Assembly (NCBI GenBank): GCA_964442285.1
Contig: CAYTZH010000076.1
Location: 1 to 13,836, forward strand
Source of the DNA: CAYTZH01 sp964442285
GTDB lineage: Bacteria; Myxococcota_A; UBA9160; JAFDET01
Length of the DNA stretch: 13,836 nt
Direction of reading: 5' to 3'
Numbering within the stretch: position 1 is the first letter of the stretch; each line of letters opens with the position of its first letter. The notes below the pieces were generated by a model, which had not been told where the DNA came from, did no database searches, and saw only the letters and a program-made list of their open reading frames with translations. The translations under genes were made by a program, and so were the position numbers. This document shows positions 6,016 through 13,017 of the stretch, piece after piece.

Positions 6016-6710
6016 TCGGCCGCGTACGTCCTCTCCAGGTACGCGACGATGTCCGCCGACTCGAACATCTCCGTATCCGTGTTGGGGTCCACCAGGTAGG
6101 GCACCATCATCCGGCCCGAGCGGGCCACGAAGGCCTCCCGGCTCGGACTGCCCTTGGCCACGTTGTGGAGCAGGTAGGGCAGCTCGAGGCTGCACAGGAC
6201 CTCCCGCGCGATGCGGCAGAAGGGCGAGGCCTCGAAGCTCCAGAGCTCGAGGGGCTTGGCCGGCGCCCGTGAAGGACGCGCCCGCAGGCCCTGGCCGGGG
6301 CGCAGGGCACCCGCGATGGCGGCAGTCAGGAGCGTGACCGGACCGAGCGAGAGGAGCAGCGGCACCCGCCCGTCCCCGTACTCCGCGTACAGGTACCGGA
6401 TGATGTCGTCCGACTCGTACATCTCGCGCCCGGTGTTGGGATCCACCAGGTAGGGGAACTGGGTCTTCCCGCCCCGCTCCACCAGCGCCTCCCTGAAGCG
6501 GGTGCCCCCCTTCGGACAGGGCAGGATCCGCGCCTCCAGGTCCAGCATGGAGAGGGCCTCCCGGACCTTGCGGCAAAAGGGACAGCCCTCGAACTCGTAC
6601 AGCTCGAGGGGCTGCTTCGGGCGGTTGCCGAGCCGGCCCACGGCGAGGCCCGAGGTGCCCCGCGCCACCGTGGCGGCGAACGAGCTGGCGACGTCGACGA
6701 AGCGGTTCAT
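6012..6710 (-). CDS. tandem glutaredoxin/GST-N-terminal domain protein
   Basis: This 232-residue protein contains two copies of a thioredoxin-fold domain of the glutaredoxin/GST-N type. Copy 1 (about 34-113) has PLELYEFEGCPFC with the CPFC redox motif at 43-46 and the glutathione-binding-like FPYLVDPNTG and ESDDI motifs. Copy 2 (about 153-231) has PLELWSFEASPFC with SPFC at 162-165, then VPYLVDPNTD and ESADI. A hydrophobic linker (VPLLLSLGPVTLLTAAIAGAL, about 117-136) could be one membrane segment or a packed helix. Copy 1 could be dithiol-active, while copy 2 keeps only the second cysteine. No GST C-terminal all-helical domain is present. The substrate is unknown. The ATG at 6710 has GGGAG eight bases upstream. 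The gene is 60 bp downstream of the outer-membrane barrel gene and could be read through from that operon. Confidence 0.8.
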   Translation of the reverse strand: MNRFVDVASSFAATVARGTSGLAVGRLGNRPKQPLELYEFEGCPFCRKVREALSMLDLEARILPCPKGGTRFREALVERGGKTQFPYLVDPNTGREMYESDDIIRYLYAEYGDGRVPLLLSLGPVTLLTAAIAGALRPGQGLRARPSRAPAKPLELWSFEASPFCRIAREVLCSLELPYLLHNVAKGSPSREAFVARSGRMMVPYLVDPNTDTEMFESADIVAYLERTYAAD

Positions 6711-6770
6711 TCTGGGTCTCCCGGGCTAGCGGGTCGGGGCTTGCCCGAGCCTACCACTCCCGCGGCCGGC

Positions 6771-8243
6771 CTAGAAGAACCACTCGAGCTGCAGGAAGGC
6801 CAGGTGCGCGGCGGAGCCGTATTGAGACCGCCGCGGGCCGAAGAAGACCTGGAGGCCGGCCCTCAGCTCCAGGCTGTCCGTGGGCGTGAACCCCAGCACC
6901 GGCGCCAGCGCAACACTGTGGCCGTTCCAGTCGTAGAGCACGAGGCCGTCGAGCCGGAGAACGGGGGTCAGGTCGTAGCCCAGCTGCAGGCCGGTCTGGT
7001 GACGCGCGGCGGTCACCACGGCGCTGCCGCCGAAGCGGGCGGCCGAGCCCGGGCCCACGAAGGCACCGGTCGGGGGCGGCGGCGCCGGGGGCGCGACCCC
7101 GGGGCCCCCGGGGAAGAGCGGCGCGGGTGGAGGCGGCGGCGGCGGGACGAAGCCCGGCGGCGTCTCGTCGGTCGTCTCGAAGAAGGGCAGCAGCACGCCC
7201 GCCCGCCCCTCGCCGAAGCCCAGGGCGTTGCCGTTGTAGAGGTACTCCACCAGGACGTACAGGCCGCTGCCGAGGTCGACGTTGTAGTCGGCGGAGACGA
7301 CCACCTGCCAGAACGGGTCCAGGGTCTCCGGCGCGGGCCGGCCGATCCGCCACACGTCGTCGGTGGGCCGGGTCCAGACGGCCTCGAGCCGGACCGCGGC
7401 GTCGGCCAGGTTGCCCGCCAGGTCGAGGCCCGTGGCCCACGCCCCCTGCCAGCGACCGGCGACCGCGGAGTAGTCCATTTCTCCCCATCCGCCGTGGAGG
7501 CGCAGGGCGTAGGCGGCCTCGTCGCGGCTTCCGTTGGGGGTGTACACCGCCTCGAGATAGGTGAAGCCGCTGAAGTTGAAGCGCACGTCGATGGCGTCCA
7601 CCCCGGGGGTCTGGTCGCCCTCGACGGCCAGAGGCGGGATGAAGTTGAAGCGGTCGATGGGGTTCCAGATGCGCCCCACGCCCCACGGAATGCGCTGGCG
7701 ACCCACCACGACCTCGAAGCGCCCGGTCTCGAGGCGGAGGTAGCCCCGGTAGAGAAGATGGCGCCAGCGGCGGTGGTCCTCCGGCCCGTCGTCGAAGCCC
7801 AGGATCTCGAGGTCCCACTCCAGGTCGAGGAAGCGCTCGACCGCCGTCGACGCGCCGAGGCTTGCGCCCAGGGTGTCGAGGATGCCACCCAGGATCTCGT
7901 GGTCGTAGGTGACCACGGCCGAGAGCTGTGCGTTGAGGCGGGCATCGATGCGGATCCGGAGCCGGGTGAGGCTCTGCCACACGTCCTTGTCGCCCACGAC
8001 GGCAAAGGCGGGACAGTCCGGGAAGCGATCGGCCAGGGCGCAGGACAAGTCGGCGGCGCTGCGGCGGGCGAAGCTCGACGCGTCGGTGCCGTGGGTGAGG
8101 GTCGCCACCTCGCGCACGGATCCCCTGACCTCCAGCGCGGCGTCGCCGCGTCGCCAGAGCTCCCGGGCAGCGGCCGGATCGGCCGCGACCAGGGCGAGCG
8201 CCAGCGCAGCGCCGGCCGACCCGCGGACGGCGCCGCGTCTCAC
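6771..8243 (-). CDS. outer-membrane beta-barrel protein of the LolA/FtsX operon
   Basis: This 490-residue protein is predicted to be an outer-membrane beta-barrel. It begins with a signal peptide (MRRGAVRGSAGAALALALVA, likely cleavage after Ala26). Alternating hydrophobic/polar strands such as GRFEVVVGRQRIPWGVGRIW follow, and it ends LEWFF, with the C-terminal Phe typical of BAM substrates. The WGVGRIWNPIDRFNF and GVDAIDVRFNF pattern recalls the DUF1302-like barrels encoded beside LolA-like and RND or ABC lipid exporters; the family assignment is tentative. A proline-rich insert (about 360-394, with seven consecutive Pro) probably forms a loop. The GTG start at 8243 overlaps the ATPase stop as GTGA, with AAGGCGGAGG immediately upstream. 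It is the last gene of the operon and a candidate outer-membrane exit or acceptor. Confidence 0.75.
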   Translation of the reverse strand: MRRGAVRGSAGAALALALVAADPAAARELWRRGDAALEVRGSVREVATLTHGTDASSFARRSAADLSCALADRFPDCPAFAVVGDKDVWQSLTRLRIRIDARLNAQLSAVVTYDHEILGGILDTLGASLGASTAVERFLDLEWDLEILGFDDGPEDHRRWRHLLYRGYLRLETGRFEVVVGRQRIPWGVGRIWNPIDRFNFIPPLAVEGDQTPGVDAIDVRFNFSGFTYLEAVYTPNGSRDEAAYALRLHGGWGEMDYSAVAGRWQGAWATGLDLAGNLADAAVRLEAVWTRPTDDVWRIGRPAPETLDPFWQVVVSADYNVDLGSGLYVLVEYLYNGNALGFGEGRAGVLLPFFETTDETPPGFVPPPPPPPAPLFPGGPGVAPPAPPPPTGAFVGPGSAARFGGSAVVTAARHQTGLQLGYDLTPVLRLDGLVLYDWNGHSVALAPVLGFTPTDSLELRAGLQVFFGPRRSQYGSAAHLAFLQLEWFF

Positions 8244-8932
8244 CCCTCCGCCTTCCGCTCGTCCCCCTCGATCCGCCCGTCGCGCAGCCGCACGGTGCGG
8301 CGCGACTTGCCCATCACCAGCGGGTCGTGGGTGGAGAAGAGGAAGGTGGTGCCGTGCTCGCGATTCAGGGCCTCCATCAGGTCGAGGAGCTGGCCGGCGG
8401 TGCCCGAATCGAGATTGGCGGTGGGCTCGTCGGCCAGGACGACCCGGGGCCGCCCCACGATGGCGCGCGCCACGGCCACCCGCTGCTGCTGGCCGCCGCT
8501 CATCTCGAGGGGGCGCTTCTCGGCCAGGTCCTCGAGCCCCACCTCCCGCAGGATCTCGGCGCCGCGGGCGCGACGCTCGGCAGCCGCCACCCCCTGCAGC
8601 TCCATCACGAACTCGACGTTCTCGCGAGCCGTGAACACCGGGATCAGGTTGTAGGCCTGGAAGACGAAGCCGAGCTTGCGCAGCCGCAGCTCCGCCAGCT
8701 CGCCCGCGCCGAGGTTCGCCAGGTCCTGACCCTCGAGGTGGACCGTGCCGGCGGTCGGCTCGTCCAGGGCGCCGAGCAGGTTCAGCAGGGTGGTCTTGCC
8801 GCAGCCGCTCGGCCCGGCGAGCACGGTGAACTCGCCCTCCTCCACCATGAGGTCCACCCCGTCCAGCGCCAGGGTCTCGACGCCCCGGGTCTCGTAGATG
8901 CGCCGGACGCCGCGTGCCTCCAGGATCGCCAT
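8240..8932 (-). CDS. ABC transporter ATPase, LolD/MacB-type
   Basis: This 230-residue nucleotide-binding subunit of the LolD/MacB (type VII, mechanotransmission) class powers the two FtsX-like permeases encoded just before it. It has Walker A GPSGCGKT (40-47), the Q-loop at Gln92 in FVFQAYNLIPVFTA, the signature LEMSGGQQQR (142-151), Walker B VVLADEP (164-170) and the switch His202 in STHD. All catalytic residues are present and the length is normal. The ATG at 8932 has GGAGGAGC upstream and lies 15 bp after the second permease stop. The 3' end overlaps the barrel gene by 4 bp. ATP hydrolysis at the cytoplasmic face is expected to drive periplasmic movements of the permeases rather than transport through the membrane. 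Confidence 0.92.
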   Translation of the reverse strand: MAILEARGVRRIYETRGVETLALDGVDLMVEEGEFTVLAGPSGCGKTTLLNLLGALDEPTAGTVHLEGQDLANLGAGELAELRLRKLGFVFQAYNLIPVFTARENVEFVMELQGVAAAERRARGAEILREVGLEDLAEKRPLEMSGGQQQRVAVARAIVGRPRVVLADEPTANLDSGTAGQLLDLMEALNREHGTTFLFSTHDPLVMGKSRRTVRLRDGRIEGDERKAEG

Positions 8933-8947
8933 GTCGCTCCTCCGCTC

Positions 8948-10216
8948 CTAGAAGTGGCGCAGGGCGTCGGCCGGACGCGCCCGCACCGCCCGCAGCGCCG
9001 GCCAGAGGCTGGCCACGACCGCCGTGACCAGGGCCACCCCCGTGGGCGTGGTGAAGTCGCCGACCCGCAGGGTGGGCACGATGGTCGAGCCGACGCCGAA
9101 GGCGTTGAGGCCCTGACCCCAGCGGGACAGGTCGATGCCGTCGCGCAGCAGCCACACCGAGGCCAGCGCCAGGGCGAAGCCCAGCAGCAGGCCGAGCAGG
9201 GTCAGGAAGCTGGACTCCAGGACCACCAGCACCACCACCCGCGAGCCGGACATCCCGATGGAGCGCATGACGCCGATCTCCCGCGTGCGCTCGAAGACGG
9301 CCATGAGCAGCACGTTGGCGATCCCGAAGGCCATGGCGACGAACACCGCCGCGTACACGATCCAGGCCATCTGCTCGAACATGTCGACCATGTAGACCAG
9401 CAGCGGCTGGAGCTCCTCCCAGGTCTGGACCTCCGCCGCGTCCCCCAGGCGCGCGCGCAGGGCGTCGCGGACCCCGGGGATGGCGCTGCGCGCCTCGGCC
9501 AGCACCACCAGCTCGGAGACGTCGGCGTCGAGGGCCAGCAGCGCCTGGGCCTCCTGCAGGCGCACGTACACCGTCGTGCGGTCGAGATCGAGGGACGCCG
9601 TCCGGAACAGCCCCCCCACCCGGAACGCCTCGCCGGCCAGGTCGCCGTGGACGTCCTGGGCGGAGAGCACCACCTTGCCACCCACGTCCACGTGGAGGCG
9701 CTGGGCCAGGGCCTCGCCCAGCAGGATCCGGCGCGGCTCGCCGTCGAGGTAGTCACCCCGGGTGATGGAGCGCTCGATGCGGGTGATGTGCGCCTCCCGC
9801 TCCGGCTCGATGGCCATCACGCGCACGCCCGCGCTGGCCCGGGGCGAGGAGATCAGGCCCTGGCTCCGCACCCGGACCGCCCAGGCCGAGACCGCGCCGA
9901 TCCCGGCCAGGACCTCGCGCTCCCGACGCGCCCCGTCGACGAGCCGGCGGTCGAGACCCGGCTCGTCGGCGAAGCCCGGGGCGTGGACCTGGATGTGGCC
10001 GAGCTCGGTGGCGATCGCGTTCTCGACCAGCTGGATCACCATGCCGTAGTTGATCGCCATGGAGAGGATCACGCCGGCGATCCCGACGGCCACGGCCGAG
10101 ACCACGATCGCCGTGCGCCGGCCGTTGCGCCAGACGTTGCGCCACGCGAGTCGCCACAGGAAGCGGTCGAGGAGGGCACGGAGCAGGCCGTCCCGAGGCT
10201 GCGCGGCGGGGATCAC
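8948..10216 (-). CDS. FtsX/LolCE-type ABC permease (second)
   Basis: This 422-residue inner-membrane permease of the FtsX/MacB/LolE superfamily has one N-terminal membrane helix (about 36-56) after the LAWRNVWRNGRRT motif. A large periplasmic domain follows (about 60-280), then three C-terminal helices (about 284-307, 326-356 and 393-408). Between helices 2 and 3 lies the coupling segment FERTREIGVMRSIGMSGSRV, a family hallmark that contacts the ATPase. The start is a GTG at 10216 whose GTGA overlaps the stop of the first permease gene, with GAGGG five bases upstream; the open frame continues upstream only as an antisense-like shadow. It is a diverged paralogue of the adjacent permease, so the complex is probably a heterodimer like LolCE. 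Confidence 0.88.
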   Translation of the reverse strand: MIPAAQPRDGLLRALLDRFLWRLAWRNVWRNGRRTAIVVSAVAVGIAGVILSMAINYGMVIQLVENAIATELGHIQVHAPGFADEPGLDRRLVDGARREREVLAGIGAVSAWAVRVRSQGLISSPRASAGVRVMAIEPEREAHITRIERSITRGDYLDGEPRRILLGEALAQRLHVDVGGKVVLSAQDVHGDLAGEAFRVGGLFRTASLDLDRTTVYVRLQEAQALLALDADVSELVVLAEARSAIPGVRDALRARLGDAAEVQTWEELQPLLVYMVDMFEQMAWIVYAAVFVAMAFGIANVLLMAVFERTREIGVMRSIGMSGSRVVVLVVLESSFLTLLGLLLGFALALASVWLLRDGIDLSRWGQGLNAFGVGSTIVPTLRVGDFTTPTGVALVTAVVASLWPALRAVRARPADALRHF

Positions 10217-11445
10217 AGGTCCCTCAGGGCGTCCACGGGACGCCCACGGCTCGCCTTGACGGCGGGATAGAGGGCGGCCAGCGCGGCCACGCCGAAGATC
10301 GTGAGCGCCGAGCCGATGGGGTTGCCCGCCTCGAGCTTCCAGGTCATCACGGGCTCGAAGCCGAGGAGCTCGAAGGAGCCGGCCATGGCGCCGCCCACGG
10401 AGACCGGGTGGGCCACGAACCAGAGCACCAGGGGGAGCGCCAACCCCAGGCCGATCGCCAGGCCCACCCCGGCCAGCATCAGCGACTCCAGGTAGACCAG
10501 CCGGAAGACCGCGCCCGGGCGCAGCCCGAGAGCCAGGAGCACGCCCAGCTCCCGGGTCCGCTCCAGCACCGACATCAGCACCGTGTTGAGGATCCCGAAG
10601 CCCACCACCACCACCAGGATGATGAGCAGCATGTACATGCCGGCGTCGTCGAGGAAGATGAACTGCACCAGCTCGGGCATGAGCTCGCGCCAGACGTGCA
10701 CCTCGGCGCCCGCCTCGGGAGGCAGCCGGCTCCGCAGCGCCGCGGCGACGGCGTCGGCGGCATCCGCCTCGTCGGCCAGGACGGCGACCTCCGAGACCCG
10801 GTCCCCGTAGACGTAGAAGGCCTGGGCGTCGGCCAGGGAGATCAGCGCCAGGCTGCGTTCGAGGGTCGGGTCCGGCAGGCGCACCACGCCCACCAGGGTG
10901 AACAGGTCGAAGGCGCTCTCGAGGGAGTAGGCCACCGAGTACAACAGCAGCGCGTCGCCAAGCTCCGCGCCGAGGCGGCGCGCCAGGCGCTCGCCGAGCA
11001 CCACGCCCCGGGGCACGTCGGGCGGCAGGAACCGCCCGTGCACCAGACGCTCGGGGAGCGTCGAGACGCTGCCCTCGCGGGCCGGGTCGACGCCCAGCAC
11101 CGCGACGCCGTGGGCGTCGGTCTCCCGGGAGACCAGGGCGAAGCTCACGACCCGCGGCGCGAAGCCCCGCACCCCCGCGGTCTCTTCCAGGGTGCGCCGG
11201 AGCGCCGGATCCAGGCGCACGAACTGCTCGAGGGTACGGCTGTCGACGTAGCCCTCCCCCGAGAGCGCGAGGTGCCCCGAGCCCAGGCGAACGCTGTCCT
11301 CGATCATCTTCTCGTGGAGGCCCTGGCTCATGGCCACGAAGAACACCACGAGCACCACGGCGAAGACCGTGGCGGCCACCGTGAGGCCCGTCCGGCGCGT
11401 ATTGCGCCAGACGTTGCGCCAGGCGAGCCGGAGCTCGAGCCCCAC
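10213..11445 (-). CDS. FtsX/LolCE-type ABC permease (first)
   Basis: This 410-residue permease has the same architecture as its neighbour. LAWRNVWRNTRRT precedes membrane helix 1 (about 19-39). A periplasmic domain covers about 42-265, and helices 2-4 lie at about 270-292, 313-344 and 379-396. The coupling segment LERTRELGVLLALGLRPGAV (294-313) faces the ATPase, and the protein ends with the usual KASRGRPVDALRDL. The start is the GTG at 11445, three bases after the stop of the LolA-like gene. The Shine-Dalgarno sequence is weak (CTAGGCG), so translation probably depends on coupling. Sequence shared with the second permease is clear at both ends and low in the periplasmic domain, where the two subunits may have separate jobs such as carrier binding. 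Confidence 0.88.
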   Translation of the reverse strand: MGLELRLAWRNVWRNTRRTGLTVAATVFAVVLVVFFVAMSQGLHEKMIEDSVRLGSGHLALSGEGYVDSRTLEQFVRLDPALRRTLEETAGVRGFAPRVVSFALVSRETDAHGVAVLGVDPAREGSVSTLPERLVHGRFLPPDVPRGVVLGERLARRLGAELGDALLLYSVAYSLESAFDLFTLVGVVRLPDPTLERSLALISLADAQAFYVYGDRVSEVAVLADEADAADAVAAALRSRLPPEAGAEVHVWRELMPELVQFIFLDDAGMYMLLIILVVVVGFGILNTVLMSVLERTRELGVLLALGLRPGAVFRLVYLESLMLAGVGLAIGLGLALPLVLWFVAHPVSVGGAMAGSFELLGFEPVMTWKLEAGNPIGSALTIFGVAALAALYPAVKASRGRPVDALRDL

Positions 11446-11448
11446 CGC

Positions 11449-12264
11449 CTAGCGCTGCTTCAGGTTGCGGGTCGTGAAGATCCGGTCGTCGAACGCCTCG
11501 TCGAAGCGGATCTCCCCGATCTCGATCACCGTCTCGTGGCCCTCCTTGTCCAGGGGCTCCATCGCCCAGCGGTGGGGGAAGTGCCGCCCCTGCACCTCCC
11601 GCACCTCGCCCAGGCGGAAGATCCGCAGGCGCGTGCCCTCCTCGTCGTAGAACTCCTGGCGCAGGGGGGTGGCGTGCTCGACCTCGATCCACGAGACGAT
11701 GCGGCCCCACACCACCGGCGCGCCCTCCCGCGGCAGGAACTCCACCACGTAGGCGCGGCGGCCGGGATGGTCCTCCGGCGCGGGATCCACGCCGAGGAGG
11801 CGGTGGTCGTAGTCGTCGATCTGGCTCGACTCGCGCACCAGGTCGTCGTTGGTGAAGTCGCTACCCATCCAGGACTGGAGCATCATCGACGGCGGGATGC
11901 GCAGGGTGCGCTCCACCCGCGGCACGTACATCCACAGGTTGGGACGCTTCATCAGGAACGCGGAGTCCTTGTCCTTGGGCGGGGCCAGGATGCGGATGAA
12001 GGAGCGCTTGTTGCGCCGATCGTCCCAGCTGCGGAAGGCGACGGTGCGGGGCGCCGGCAGCCGGGGCGAGCGGATGGTCATGCGCGCCTCCATGTAGGCG
12101 CTCCGGCCGCGCAGGACCTCCTCCTGACGTTCGGCCACGCTGCGCCCGTCGACGCCCTCGGGCGCCGGCTCCAGGGCCGCGCCGGAGGCCGGGCCGGCCA
12201 GCAGCGCCAGCAGCACCAGCATGGGCGGCCCCCGGAGCAGCCGGAGCGCGGTCCGGCCGCTCAT
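11449..12264 (-). CDS. LolA-like periplasmic protein (outer-membrane lipoprotein-sorting family)
   Basis: This 271-residue periplasmic protein belongs to the LolA/LolB-fold family annotated as outer-membrane lipoprotein-sorting protein. A signal peptide (core MLVLLALLAGPASG at 15-28) has no lipobox Cys, so it should be soluble. The mature protein is beta-rich and carries the family's recognisable MLQSWMGSDFTNDDLV segment (128-143) and the WMYVPRVERTLRIPP strand pair (111-125). In LolA, a half-barrel of this kind binds acyl chains and ferries them across the periplasm. Here the partner is presumably the FtsX-type ABC complex encoded next; this is inferred from gene order. The ATG at 12264 overlaps the tetR stop as ATGA, and the frame upstream of it is only a shadow of tetR. 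Confidence 0.85.
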   Translation of the reverse strand: MSGRTALRLLRGPPMLVLLALLAGPASGAALEPAPEGVDGRSVAERQEEVLRGRSAYMEARMTIRSPRLPAPRTVAFRSWDDRRNKRSFIRILAPPKDKDSAFLMKRPNLWMYVPRVERTLRIPPSMMLQSWMGSDFTNDDLVRESSQIDDYDHRLLGVDPAPEDHPGRRAYVVEFLPREGAPVVWGRIVSWIEVEHATPLRQEFYDEEGTRLRIFRLGEVREVQGRHFPHRWAMEPLDKEGHETVIEIGEIRFDEAFDDRIFTTRNLKQR

Positions 12265-12884
12265 GGACGCAGGCCCCGGTCGATCACGCGCCAGGTGTCG
12301 CGCCAGTGCGGCAGGGGCTCGAAGCCCGGATCGACCATGTGCTGCAGGAGCAGTCCCTCCACCAGGGCCGTCAGGCAGGCGGCCAGGCTTCGTGAGGCGG
12401 TCGTCGCGATCTCGCCGCGCTCGATGCCGTCCTCGATCAGCGCCGTGAGGAAGCGACGTGATTCTGCGTAGATCCCCGCGAAGCGCTCCTGGGCCTGGCG
12501 GTGGGTGAGGATCTCGGCCCAGGCACGGACCATGGGCTCGTGGGCGGTCACCTGCTCGATCAGCAGCTCGCCGAGGCGGCCGAGCAGGCTGCGGACGTCG
12601 CCGCGGTGTCGAGCGACCTCCTCGCGCCAGGCGCCGAACAGCTCGAGGCTGAAGGCGTCGCCCACGGCCAGGAACACCTCCTCCTTGCTGGCGAAGTGCC
12701 AGTAGAGGCTGCCCTTGGAGAGCCCGGCGGCCCGCGCCACGTCGTCCATGGTGGCGGCGTGATAGCCCTTCTCGGAGAAGCACAGCAGGGCGCCCTCCAG
12801 GATCTGGACCCGCCGGGCCTCGGCCGGCGCGTGGCGCCGGGTGCTCGGCGGCCGGGAGCGGGAGCCTCGGGCGCTTGCGGTCAT
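12261..12884 (-). CDS. TetR-family transcriptional regulator, first gene of the export operon
   Basis: This 207-residue regulator has a TetR-type N-terminal helix-turn-helix. The segment RRVQILEGALLCFSEKGYHA is followed by TMDDVARAAGLSKGSLYWHFASKEEV (46-70), which matches the family's DNA-binding signature closely. The C-terminal domain (about 75-207) is helical and would bind a ligand and dimerise. Family logic makes it a repressor released by a small molecule, perhaps a lipid or membrane-active compound handled by the operon; the ligand cannot be inferred. A perfect palindrome and a sigma70-like promoter lie 39-89 bp upstream, so it probably represses itself and the five downstream genes. 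The ATG at 12884 has only GAGAG close by, a poor ribosome-binding site, which would keep the level low. Confidence 0.9.
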   Translation of the reverse strand: MTASARGSRSRPPSTRRHAPAEARRVQILEGALLCFSEKGYHAATMDDVARAAGLSKGSLYWHFASKEEVFLAVGDAFSLELFGAWREEVARHRGDVRSLLGRLGELLIEQVTAHEPMVRAWAEILTHRQAQERFAGIYAESRRFLTALIEDGIERGEIATTASRSLAACLTALVEGLLLQHMVDPGFEPLPHWRDTWRVIDRGLRP

Positions 12885-12922
12885 CTCTCGTAACCCATCG
12901 GAAATGAAACACTCCGAGACAA

Positions 12923-12936
12923 ACTGACTGGTCAGT
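12923..12936. promoter_or_regulatory. TetR-type operator palindrome
   Basis: ACTGAC-TG-GTCAGT is a perfect inverted repeat (6-bp arms) of the style bound by many TetR repressors. It lies directly downstream of the expected transcription start of the tetR operon. A second inverted repeat, GTCTAG-N7-CTAGAC (12935-12953), abuts it and covers the -10 element. One or both may bind the regulator encoded next. Confidence 0.65.
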
Positions 12937-12944
12937 CTAGTCTC

Positions 12945-12973
12945 AGCCTAGACCTGTGCCGGAAAATCGTCAA
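12945..12973 (-). promoter_or_regulatory. sigma70-type promoter of the tetR-lolA-ftsX operon
   Basis: On the minus strand TTGACG (12973-12968) is separated by 17 bp from TAGGCT (12950-12945). The -35 matches TTGACA at five of six positions, and the -10 keeps the key first, second and last bases of TATAAT. Transcription should start near 12938, giving a leader of about 54 nt to the tetR ATG, with the operator at the start site. The element lies 45 bp upstream of the divergent methyltransferase gene. Confidence 0.55.
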
Positions 12974-13017
12974 GCGGCGGCCGGAAGCGCGTACCCTGGA
13001 CCGGGAGGGACGAGCCC

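Noticed and set aside
4558..6576. 672-codon minus-strand frame opposite mgtE
   Set aside because: It has no recognisable domain and a biased composition (His/Gly/Asp/Gln from antisense of MgtE codons).
6734..6748. TCGGG-N5-CCCGA hairpin between the barrel gene and the tandem-thioredoxin-fold gene
   Set aside because: A short 5-bp stem without T-run, as common in DNA this GC-rich; too weak to call a terminator.
8244..9155. Upstream extension of the barrel frame across the ATPase gene
   Set aside because: Residues before the GTG at 8243 are an off-frame reading of the ATPase. The signal peptide begins exactly at 8243.
10217..11710. Long upstream extension of the second permease frame
   Set aside because: It is the shadow of the first permease gene. 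The GTG at 10216 with GAGGG and GTGA overlap gives a normal FtsX-type N-terminus.
12265..12912. Upstream extension of the LolA-like frame across tetR
   Set aside because: Off-frame reading of tetR. The signal peptide begins at the ATG at 12264.
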